Source of the DNA: UBA2040 sp002332715
GTDB taxonomy: Bacteria > Bacteroidota > Bacteroidia > Flavobacteriales_D > Crocinitomicaceae
Length of the DNA stretch: 46,259 bases
Reading direction: 5' to 3'
Assembly: GCA_029242295.1 (NCBI GenBank)
Contig: JAQWUF010000194.1
Location: 1-46,259 of the forward strand
A program made the position numbers and the translations under genes. Numbering within the stretch: position 1 is the stretch's first letter; every line of letters starts with the position of its first letter. The notes under the pieces were generated by a model. That model was not told the origin of the DNA, made no database searches, and saw nothing but the letters and a program-made list of their open reading frames with translations. This document shows, piece by piece, positions 24,916 to 32,259 of the stretch.

Positions 24916-26817
24916 ATGGGAAAAATAATTGGTATAGATTTAGGAACTACCAACTCTTGCGTATCCGTAATGGAAGGAAATGAGCCAGTAGTTATCGCTA
25001 ACTCCGAAGGTAAAAGAACTACACCTTCAGTTGTAGCTTTCGTTGAAGGTGGTGAGCGTAAAGTTGGAGATCCAGCAAAACGTCAAGCTATCACCAACCC
25101 GACGAAGACTGTAGCATCAATCAAACGATTCATGGGTTCTTCTTTCACTGACAGCTCAGCTGAAGCAGATAAAGTACCTTACGAAATCGTAAAAGGTGAC
25201 AATGATACACCTCGCGTGAAAATTGACGATAGAAATTATACACCTCAAGAAATTTCAGCAATGATCTTGCAGAAAATGAAAAAAACGGCGGAAGATTACT
25301 TGGGAACTGAGGTTACTGAAGCAGTTGTTACTGTTCCAGCTTACTTCAACGATTCGCAACGTCAAGCAACAAAAGAGGCTGGTGAAATCGCTGGTTTGAC
25401 TATCAAAAGAATTATCAACGAGCCTACTGCAGCGGCATTGGCTTACGGATTGGATAAAAAAGGAGTAGATCAAAAAATCGTTGTATTTGACTTCGGTGGT
25501 GGAACACACGACGTTTCTATCTTGGAATTAGGTGACGGTGTATTTGAAGTATTGTCAACAGATGGTGATACACACTTAGGAGGTGACGATGTAGACAACA
25601 TCTTGATCAACTGGTTGGCTGACGAATTTAAAAACGACGAAGGAATCGACTTGAGAAAAGATCCGATGGCTTTGCAACGTTTGAAAGAAGCAGCAGAAAA
25701 AGCAAAAATTGAATTGTCTTCAACGACATCTTCAGAAATCAACTTGCCTTACATTATGCCTGTAGACGGAGTTCCAAAACACTTGGTGCGAACGTTACAA
25801 AGAGCAAAATTTGAGCAATTGATCTCGGATATCGTGGAGAGAACTATCGCACCTTGTCGTTCAGCACTGAAAAACGCTGGTTTGTCAACGGGTGATATCG
25901 ACGAAGTAATCTTGGTTGGTGGTTCAACTAGAATCCCTGTTATCCAAGCAGCAGTGGAGAAATTCTTCGGAAAAGCACCTTCAAAAGGAGTTAATCCAGA
26001 TGAGGTTGTTGCTTTAGGAGCAGCTATCCAAGGTGGAGTTCTTACTGGAGAAGTGAAAGATGTCTTATTATTAGATGTATCTCCACTTTCTTTAGGAATC
26101 GAAACAATGGGTGGTGTATTCACGAAATTAATCGAAGCGAATACAACAATTCCAACGAAAAAATCAGAAGTGTTCTCTACGGCATCAGATAATCAACCTT
26201 CAGTTGATATCCACGTATTGCAAGGAGAACGTTCAATGGCAACAGACAACAAAACGTTGGGTCGTTTCCAATTGACAGACATTCCACCAGCACAGCGAGG
26301 AACTCCTCAAATTGAAGTAACATTCGATATTGATGCAAACGGAATCATGCATATCTCAGCGAAAGACAAAGGAACTGGAAAAGAACAATCAATCAAGATT
26401 GAAGCTTCATCTGGATTGTCAGATGCAGATATCGAAAAAATGAAAGCAGAAGCTGCTGCTCACGCTGATGAAGATACGAAGAGAAGAGAAGAAGCGGACA
26501 CGGTAAACAAAGCCGATTCGTTGATTTTCCAAACGGAACGTCAAATGACGGAATACGGAGATAAAATTCCAGCTGACAAAAAACAAGCAATCGAAGATGC
26601 TTTGGCGGAATTGAAAACACAGTTCGAAGCGAAGAATATGGAGAATTTGCAACCGGCAATGGACAAATTAAACGAAGTATTCCAAGCGGCTTCACAAGAT
26701 ATGTACAATGCAGGAAACGAAGGAGGTGAAGCAGGTGCTGAACCAACTGGCGATGCAGGTGCTGGAGAAGAAGAAGTAACTGATGTTGACTTCGAAGAAG
26801 TAGAAGATCAGAAGTAA
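24916..26817 (+). CDS. dnaK: Chaperone protein DnaK (Hsp70)
   Basis: The 633-residue protein carries the Hsp70 signatures: MGKIIGIDLGTTNSCVSVME, VFDFGGGTHDVSILELGDG, and VILVGGSTRIPVIQAAVE in the ATPase domain. The substrate-binding domain (DVSPLSLGIETMGGVFTKLI) and a lid follow. The C-terminal tail is acidic (EEEVTDVDFEEVEDQK). The start at 24916 is preferred over a 12-residue longer reading because the conserved N-terminus begins there. It refolds client proteins with DnaJ and GrpE, which are not in the window. A terminator follows at 26841-26874, so it is transcribed alone. Confidence 0.98.
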   Translation: MGKIIGIDLGTTNSCVSVMEGNEPVVIANSEGKRTTPSVVAFVEGGERKVGDPAKRQAITNPTKTVASIKRFMGSSFTDSSAEADKVPYEIVKGDNDTPRVKIDDRNYTPQEISAMILQKMKKTAEDYLGTEVTEAVVTVPAYFNDSQRQATKEAGEIAGLTIKRIINEPTAAALAYGLDKKGVDQKIVVFDFGGGTHDVSILELGDGVFEVLSTDGDTHLGGDDVDNILINWLADEFKNDEGIDLRKDPMALQRLKEAAEKAKIELSSTTSSEINLPYIMPVDGVPKHLVRTLQRAKFEQLISDIVERTIAPCRSALKNAGLSTGDIDEVILVGGSTRIPVIQAAVEKFFGKAPSKGVNPDEVVALGAAIQGGVLTGEVKDVLLLDVSPLSLGIETMGGVFTKLIEANTTIPTKKSEVFSTASDNQPSVDIHVLQGERSMATDNKTLGRFQLTDIPPAQRGTPQIEVTFDIDANGIMHISAKDKGTGKEQSIKIEASSGLSDADIEKMKAEAAAHADEDTKRREEADTVNKADSLIFQTERQMTEYGDKIPADKKQAIEDALAELKTQFEAKNMENLQPAMDKLNEVFQAASQDMYNAGNEGGEAGAEPTGDAGAGEEEVTDVDFEEVEDQK

Positions 26818-26840
26818 TATTCGAACGAATACTATATTGA

Positions 26841-26874
26841 AAGAGCGTTGTCCTTAGTTGGGTAACGCTTTTTT
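26841..26874 (+). terminator. dnaK terminator
   Basis: AGCGTT pairs with AACGCT around a loop of about 14 bases, and the stem is followed by six T residues. Confidence 0.7.
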
Positions 26875-26963
26875 GGTTTTATTTTTTTGAAAAAAGAATA
26901 CACTGCGCACCAATGAAAAGGTAAGCTTGGCAATACAAGATGTATCTATATCTCCTAAAAAGA

Positions 26964-26993
26964 AAAAGGTGACTCGATTAAAAGCCACCTTTT
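26964..26993 (-). terminator. katG terminator
   Basis: AAAAGGTG (26964-26971) pairs with CACCTTTT (26986-26993). On the minus strand the stem runs into a T-rich tract. It lies 22 bases after the katG stop codon. Confidence 0.65.
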
Positions 26994-27015
26994 CATTCTA
27001 TTAAGATATCAAGTT

Positions 27016-29211
27016 TTATTTTTTCAGGTCAAAACGATCTGCATTCATTACTTTGTTCCATGCGGCAACGAAATCTGACATAAATTTCGCCTTCCCATCA
27101 TTACAAGCATATACTTCTGCAATTGCTCTTAATTCTGTGTTCGACCCAAAAATTAAATCAGCACGTGTTCCTGTCCATTTAATTGAACCTGTTTTACGGT
27201 CGCGCCCCTCAAAAACAGATTGATCGTCTGAAGTAGCACTCCAAGTATTCGACATATCCAATAAATTGACAAAGAAGTCATTCGATAAAACTCCAGGTGA
27301 ACTTGTTAAAACACCTTTTTGAGAACCGTCATAATTTGTATTTAATACACGCATACCACCTATTAATGCAGTCATTTCAGGCGCTGTTAGTTGCATCAAT
27401 TGTGCTCGGTCAACCAACATTTCTTCCGCCGTAATTTGATGGCGTGGTTTGAAATAGTTTCTAAATCCATCTCCTGCAGGTTCTAGAGCTGCGAAAGAAG
27501 CGACATCTGTTTGTTCTTGTGTGGCATCTGCTCGTCCAGCTGTAAAAGGAACTTTGACAGTGTTGTTAGATGCTTTTTCAATTCCAGCACATCCTGCCAA
27601 GACAATTAAATCGGCCATAGAAACATTTTTTCCGCCAGAATTGAATACTTTCTGGACCTTTTCTAAGGCTCCTAATACTTTGGATAATTGAGCGGGGTTG
27701 TTTACTTCCCAATCCTTTTGTGGTGCTAAACGCAAACGTCCTCCATTTGCTCCACCACGCATATCTGAACCTCGAAAAGTGGATGCTGAAGCCCAAGCAG
27801 TAGAAACTAATTCAGAAACAGTTAACCCTGTATTTAAAATTTTTCTTTTCAAAGATTCAACATCTTGGTCATTTATTAATTCTCCCGTATGAGCGGGAAT
27901 TGGATCCTGCCATATCAACTCTTCTTTTGGCACTTCTGTACCGATGTATCTTGAAACAGGTCCCATATCTCGGTGCGTTAATTTATACCACGCACGAGCA
28001 AAAGCGTCTGCAAATTCATCCGGATTTTCATGATATCTTTTCGAAATAACGGCATAGGCTGGGTCCATTTTCATAGCCATATCAGCTGTTGTCATAATCA
28101 ATGCTTGTTTTTTCGTAGAATCACCAGCGGCCGGAGCCATTTTAGCATTTGAAGCTGCCGTAGGTGTCCATTGATTTGCTCCAGCTGGACTTTTCGTTAA
28201 CTCCCAATCGTAATTAAGTAAAACATCAAAATAATCATTGTCCCACTGAGTCGGGTTAGGTGTCCATGCACCTTCAATACCACTTGTAATCGTGTCGTCT
28301 CCAACTCCAGAACCAAATGAATTTTTCCACCCTAAACTTTGTTCTTCAATTGCTGCTCCTGCAGGTTCTCTACCTACATATTTATCTGGGTCAGCAGCTC
28401 CATGTGCTTTTCCAAAGGTATGTCCACCTGCCGTTAAAGCGACAGTTTCTTCATCGTTCATGGCCATGCGAGCAAAAGTTTCTCGTATATCTACGGCTGA
28501 TTTCAAGGGATCAGGATTTCCATTTGGTCCTTCTGGGTTTACGTATATTAGTCCCATCTGAACAGCACCAAGCGGGTTTTCCAACTCGCGGTCACCCGTG
28601 TATCGTTTATCATCTAGCCATTCTGTTTCTGCTCCCCAATAAACATCTTCTTCGGGTTCCCAAACGTCCTCGCGACCTCCACCGAATCCAAAGGTTTTGA
28701 ATCCCATTGACTCTAGGGCACAATTACCAGCAAGTATCATTAAATCAGCCCAAGACAGGTTTTTACCGAATTTTTTCTTAATGGGCCAAAGTAGCAAACG
28801 CGCTTTATCTAAGTTACCATTGTCTGGCCAACTGTTCAAAGGAGCAAAACGTTGTGAACCTGATCCACCACCGCCACGTCCATCTTGAATTCTATATGTA
28901 CCTGCGCTGTGCCATGCCATTCGAATAAATAGCGGTCCATAATGACCATAATCTGCCGGCCACCAGTCCTGAGAGTCTGTCATGAGGTCGTATAGATCTT
29001 GTTTAAGAGCTGCTAAATCTACACTCTTAAACGCTTCTGAATAATTGAAGTCTGGGTCCATCGGGTTCGACAAATTGGAATTCTGACGAAGGATATTCAG
29101 TTTTAATTGATTAGGCCACCAGTCTCGATTCGAGGTCCCGCCACCAGCGCTTTGTTTTAAAGTTCCACTTGAAAATGGGCATTTTTCGGCTCCATTGGTA
29201 TTGTTATCCAT
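27016..29211 (-). CDS. katG: Catalase-peroxidase KatG
   Basis: The 731-residue haem enzyme disproportionates H2O2 and has peroxidase activity. The distal site is in FIRMAWHSAGTYR (Arg, Trp and His). The proximal haem His is in VALTAGGHTFGKAHG. The Tyr of LIYVNPEGPNG and the Met of RETFARMAMND complete, with the distal Trp, the Met-Tyr-Trp crosslink typical of KatG. Both the active N-terminal and degenerate C-terminal peroxidase domains are present, and the length matches the family. It is divergent from a peroxiredoxin gene across 183 bases, a natural peroxide-response pair. TATATTTG at 29243-29250 is the likely -7 element. Confidence 0.97.
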   Translation of the reverse strand: MDNNTNGAEKCPFSSGTLKQSAGGGTSNRDWWPNQLKLNILRQNSNLSNPMDPDFNYSEAFKSVDLAALKQDLYDLMTDSQDWWPADYGHYGPLFIRMAWHSAGTYRIQDGRGGGGSGSQRFAPLNSWPDNGNLDKARLLLWPIKKKFGKNLSWADLMILAGNCALESMGFKTFGFGGGREDVWEPEEDVYWGAETEWLDDKRYTGDRELENPLGAVQMGLIYVNPEGPNGNPDPLKSAVDIRETFARMAMNDEETVALTAGGHTFGKAHGAADPDKYVGREPAGAAIEEQSLGWKNSFGSGVGDDTITSGIEGAWTPNPTQWDNDYFDVLLNYDWELTKSPAGANQWTPTAASNAKMAPAAGDSTKKQALIMTTADMAMKMDPAYAVISKRYHENPDEFADAFARAWYKLTHRDMGPVSRYIGTEVPKEELIWQDPIPAHTGELINDQDVESLKRKILNTGLTVSELVSTAWASASTFRGSDMRGGANGGRLRLAPQKDWEVNNPAQLSKVLGALEKVQKVFNSGGKNVSMADLIVLAGCAGIEKASNNTVKVPFTAGRADATQEQTDVASFAALEPAGDGFRNYFKPRHQITAEEMLVDRAQLMQLTAPEMTALIGGMRVLNTNYDGSQKGVLTSSPGVLSNDFFVNLLDMSNTWSATSDDQSVFEGRDRKTGSIKWTGTRADLIFGSNTELRAIAEVYACNDGKAKFMSDFVAAWNKVMNADRFDLKK

Positions 29212-29242
29212 GATTATATTTTTGAGTTATTAGTATCTCTAA

Positions 29243-29250
29243 CAAATATA
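29243..29250 (-). promoter_or_regulatory. -7 promoter element TATATTTG for katG
   Basis: An exact TAnnTTTG match on the minus strand, 31 bases before the katG ATG. No -33 TTG is seen at standard distance, as would fit an activator-dependent promoter. Confidence 0.5.
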
Positions 29251-29348
29251 AAAAGAATGTGTTTATTAATTTTTATTTTAAATTTTTTATAACGTTTCTT
29301 GAATTCTAATTATAGTGCTGAATTAAATGCTCATCCATACAAAGATGC

Positions 29349-29356
29349 TAGCTTTG
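29349..29356 (+). promoter_or_regulatory. -7 promoter element TAGCTTTG for the peroxiredoxin gene
   Basis: An exact TAnnTTTG match 38 bases before the ATG at 29395. It lies in the shared katG/peroxiredoxin intergenic region and lacks a standard -33 TTG. Confidence 0.5.
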
Positions 29357-29394
29357 CAAATTGATAATGGTTAAAATTTAAAATAAGTATAAAA

Positions 29395-30026
29395 ATGTCA
29401 GTATTAGTAGGAAAAAAACTCCTTCATTCTTTGCTCCAGCAGCTGCAAATGGTGGAATAATTGAACAAGGCTTTTCATTGGTTGAATACATAGGAAAGAA
29501 TCACGTATTGTTTTTCTTTTACCCAAAAGATTTCACTTTTGTTTGCCCGTCAGAATTACATGCTTTCCAGGCAAAATTAGCAGATTTTAAAGCACGTGGT
29601 TGTAAAGTTGTTGCTTGTTCAACAGATACAGAAGAGTCGCATTGGGCTTGGTTGAATACGCCCAAATTTAGCGGTGGAATTCAAAGAGTAACTTATCCAA
29701 TCGTTGCCGATACAACAAAAATGATTTCAGATACTTACGGTGTTTTGGCCGGTGAGTACAATTATTATATGGATGGTAAGTTTGTTGCAAACGGACCAAT
29801 GATTGTGTACCGTGGTTTGTTTTTGATCGACAAAGAAGAAAAGGTGATGCATCAATTGGTGAACAACTTGCCTTTGGGAAGAAACGTTGATGAAGCTCTT
29901 CGTATGGTTGACGCTTTACCATTCTTCGAGGAGAATGGTGAGGTTTGCCCAGCGAATTGGACAAAAGGAGACCAAGGAATGACAGCTTCTTTTCAGGGAG
30001 TTGCTGAATACCTTTCGGTGAACTAA
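29395..30026 (+). CDS. 2-Cys peroxiredoxin (AhpC/TSA family), frame interrupted at an A7 run
   Basis: The ATG at 29395 begins MSVLVGKK, but the zero frame then drifts to a stop. Re-reading one base at the A7 run (29412-29418) continues TPSFFAPAAANGGIIEQGFS into the main frame, giving a 210-residue typical 2-Cys peroxiredoxin. The peroxidatic Cys lies in YPKDFTFVCPSELHAF (about Cys51) and the resolving Cys in GEVCPANW (about Cys185). Without the shift, translation from the TTG at 29478 would lack the first strand. A sequencing error, a real mutation or slippage at 'A AAA AAA' are all possible. It detoxifies peroxides and is divergent from katG. Confidence 0.8.
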
Positions 30027-30090
30027 AAACATTTGATTAATTAGCATTACGCTTCCGTAAGGAAGTTACGAGGTTAATTTTCAGACGCTA

Positions 30091-30126
30091 AAAGCCCCGA
30101 CAAGATTAAGTTTTTGTCGGGGCTTT
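30091..30126 (+). terminator. Strong terminator between convergent genes
   Basis: AAAGCCCCGACAA (30091-30103) and TTGTCGGGGCTTT (30114-30126) form a perfect 13-base stem with a T-rich 3' end. It closes the peroxiredoxin transcript and may also serve the convergent esterase-like gene. Confidence 0.88.
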
Positions 30127-30226
30127 TTTAGTGCAAATATTTTTCATGTAAGCGTTGAACTTATCATTAAGCCTCAAAAAGTTGTTCGCCGATTAGCTTC
30201 GTTGCTGTTTTCTGTGGTTTCTATTT

Positions 30227-31336
30227 TTAGAATTTACTAATTACCAATCTCTCAGAATAACCAAACTCATTCTTCAACAAATAAACTCCTGAAGGTAAAT
30301 CAAAGCTAAAATCATTAACTCCTTCTTTTAATATTAAAGTCTCCAATAATGTCCCGTTCAAATTGAACAACATAAACGTTTCATCAGAATCTGCAGTAAT
30401 TTTCCATTTACCAGAACTTGGATTTGGAGAAATTGAGAAACTATAGTCTTTGACCAAGGGCTGTGTGCTCAAAGTCGGATTTGGATGTTGCCACTTATAG
30501 AAGAATCGCCAAATCTCTTTTGCTTCAGTAATATCATTCACCGGTTCATACAGATAAATATGATCCGCACCATTCAATCTCCATAATTCAACTGAACCAG
30601 AAGGACTGCACGTATTGTAAACAAAGCGATCAACTGTTATTCCATCCGATGCAGTATTTGGCATTTGCGTACTATCAGCTGTTGCAGCACATCCGTGAAC
30701 ATTTCTCCAAAAATTCATTGTTTCCGGAACCAAACTTAAACTAGGTAATGAATTGGAATTATAAGGTACAGTTCCATCAGCGGTTCCATGTAAATGAATC
30801 ACAGGTGTAGCATATGACGGAACGCAATTTGCAATATCATCTGTTGGCATAGTTCCAGCCATTGGTCCAATCGCTGCAAATCTGTCGTTCAGGGCACAAG
30901 CTAAATGATGCGACATAATACCGCCCATCGAAAAACCGGTAACATAAATTCTAGATGCATTGGCGTTTTGATTGTTCAACATTTCGTTAATCATCAAATT
31001 GAAAAAAGTGATGTCGTCTGCCGCGCTGCTCGCTAAAGTTCCATTATTCCATGCCGTTTGGCCAAAAATATTTGGAAGGGCATCGGGATAAATTGCAATT
31101 ACTCTCGCCGTATCTGCAATCAAATTAAATCCTGCCAACGTCATCTGTTGTGCATTTCCACCGAGCCCATGTAAAATAAAAACTACAGGTAAATTCTCAG
31201 ACGTTTGATAGTTTGCAGGAAGATATTTGTAATAATTTCTTGAGACAGTGCCGACCATCATAGAATGTTGCGTCAATTGGGCAGACAAACTAAAGGTTAA
31301 GATCGCAGCAAGTAAAGCTGTAATGAATTGTTTCAT
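30227..31336 (-). CDS. Secreted alpha/beta hydrolase (PHB-depolymerase/esterase-like) with T9SS sorting domain
   Basis: The 369-residue protein starts with a signal peptide (MKQFITALLAAILTFSLSAQ). The alpha/beta hydrolase domain includes VVFILHGLGGNAQQ (oxyanion region), the nucleophile elbow VTGFSMGGIMSHHLA, an Asp in HLHGTADGTVPY, and a late His in NGADHIYLYE. This order matches LpqC/poly(3-hydroxybutyrate) depolymerase-like esterases. Residues about 290-369 form a type A Por sorting domain (SISPNPSSGKW, LFNLNGTLLE, LPSGVYLLKN), predicting export by the type IX system. The substrate (polyester, feruloyl ester or other) cannot be told apart. TATTTTTG at 31351-31358 (minus) is a probable -7 element. 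Confidence 0.85.
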   Translation of the reverse strand: MKQFITALLAAILTFSLSAQLTQHSMMVGTVSRNYYKYLPANYQTSENLPVVFILHGLGGNAQQMTLAGFNLIADTARVIAIYPDALPNIFGQTAWNNGTLASSAADDITFFNLMINEMLNNQNANASRIYVTGFSMGGIMSHHLACALNDRFAAIGPMAGTMPTDDIANCVPSYATPVIHLHGTADGTVPYNSNSLPSLSLVPETMNFWRNVHGCAATADSTQMPNTASDGITVDRFVYNTCSPSGSVELWRLNGADHIYLYEPVNDITEAKEIWRFFYKWQHPNPTLSTQPLVKDYSFSISPNPSSGKWKITADSDETFMLFNLNGTLLETLILKEGVNDFSFDLPSGVYLLKNEFGYSERLVISKF

Positions 31337-31350
31337 AGAGTTGTTTTGCT

Positions 31351-31358
31351 CAAAAATA
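31351..31358 (-). promoter_or_regulatory. -7 promoter element TATTTTTG for the esterase-like gene
   Basis: An exact TAnnTTTG match on the minus strand, 14 bases before the ATG. No -33 TTG is present at standard spacing. Confidence 0.4.
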
Positions 31359-31398
31359 GAACATTTTCATCTATATTTCATAAACCGTTCATAATAAA

Positions 31399-31432
31399 TT
31401 GAAGTGAACCACAAAACAAACCGTTAGCTTTG
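31399..31432 (+). promoter_or_regulatory. Bacteroidota-type promoter for the outer-membrane gene pair
   Basis: TTG (31399-31401) and TAGCTTTG (31425-31432) are separated by 23 bases, within the range for TTG-N17-23-TAnnTTTG. The -7 element is 17 bases before the ATG at 31450. Confidence 0.55.
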
Positions 31433-31449
31433 TTATTTTAGTGCTGGAA

Positions 31450-32259
31450 ATGAAGAAAATATTATTTGTCCTGTTTTTTGTCCCAATTATATCCAATGCC
31501 CAAGGATGGATGCCCACTGGAGCTCGTTCAGGCGGTGTTTTAAACACCAGTTTGACCATAGTAGATAATTGGGCGTATTTCAACAATCCTGGGGCAATTG
31601 GCATGGTAGAAGACCTTTCGGTAGGTGTGTGTTATGAAAATCGTTTTTTAGTACAAGGTTTACAATCTCAATCCATTGCTGTCGCTGTTCCAACAAAATA
31701 TGGTGTTTTTTCAGTAGGTGGATTCAATTACGGAAGCACTGAATTCCGAAATTTCAAAACGGGAGTAGGTTACGCCATGAAGTTAGCCGATAATTTTTCG
31801 GCTGGAATTCAAATCAACTACCAAGGACTTCGTTTGCCAGAATATTATGGATCGTCAAATACAGTTACGGGTGAAGCAGGTGTTCTCTTGAAAATTACAG
31901 ATGAATGGAATTTTGGAGCGAGTGTTTTTAACTTAGGACGTGCCAAATTATCCGATTTCCAAGACGATCGTTACAATACCGTTTTACGAGTTGGAACAAG
32001 TTTTACACCATCTAAATTGATAAAAATTTCAGCTGAAATCTGGAAGGATTTGGATGGACCCGTTTCTGTTCGGGGTGGCATAGAGTACCAGCCTTTCGAT
32101 GACTTTTATATGCGAGCAGGCATCGGGTCTCAACCAACGGCCTTCGCTTTCGGATTTGGCTACAAATGGAAAGTAGTTCGATTTGATATCGCAACGGCTT
32201 ACCACCAAATATTGGGCTGGTCACCTCAGATTTCGTTTACCTATGAAAAAAAGAAGTAA
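31450..32259 (+). CDS. Outer-membrane beta-barrel protein (PorV/PorQ-like), function unknown
   Basis: The 269-residue protein has a signal peptide (MKKILFVLFFVPIISNAQG). Amphipathic strands then alternate aromatic and small residues to the C-terminus (for example YGVFSVGGFNYGSTEF, AFAFGFGYKWKVVRFDIATA, WSPQISFTYE). The early NWAYFNNPGAIGMVED segment resembles the N-P-A-x-x-A/G motif of PorV/PorQ/FadL-like barrels. The ATG at 31450 is chosen over a GTG at 31441 because the signal peptide begins there. It directly abuts the HHH outer-membrane gene, whose ATG follows its stop without a gap, so the two form one unit. Confidence 0.65.
   Translation: MKKILFVLFFVPIISNAQGWMPTGARSGGVLNTSLTIVDNWAYFNNPGAIGMVEDLSVGVCYENRFLVQGLQSQSIAVAVPTKYGVFSVGGFNYGSTEFRNFKTGVGYAMKLADNFSAGIQINYQGLRLPEYYGSSNTVTGEAGVLLKITDEWNFGASVFNLGRAKLSDFQDDRYNTVLRVGTSFTPSKLIKISAEIWKDLDGPVSVRGGIEYQPFDDFYMRAGIGSQPTAFAFGFGYKWKVVRFDIATAYHQILGWSPQISFTYEKKK

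Noticed and set aside
25749..26123. Minus-strand open frame inside dnaK
   Set aside because: It mirrors the codon pattern of dnaK and has no independent support.
28317..28700. Plus-strand open frame inside katG
   Set aside because: It is antisense to a well-conserved enzyme domain and has no recognisable motif.
29478..30026. A short peroxiredoxin starting at an internal TTG
   Set aside because: The true family N-terminus is present from the ATG at 29395 in the adjacent frame; the short version would lose the first strand.
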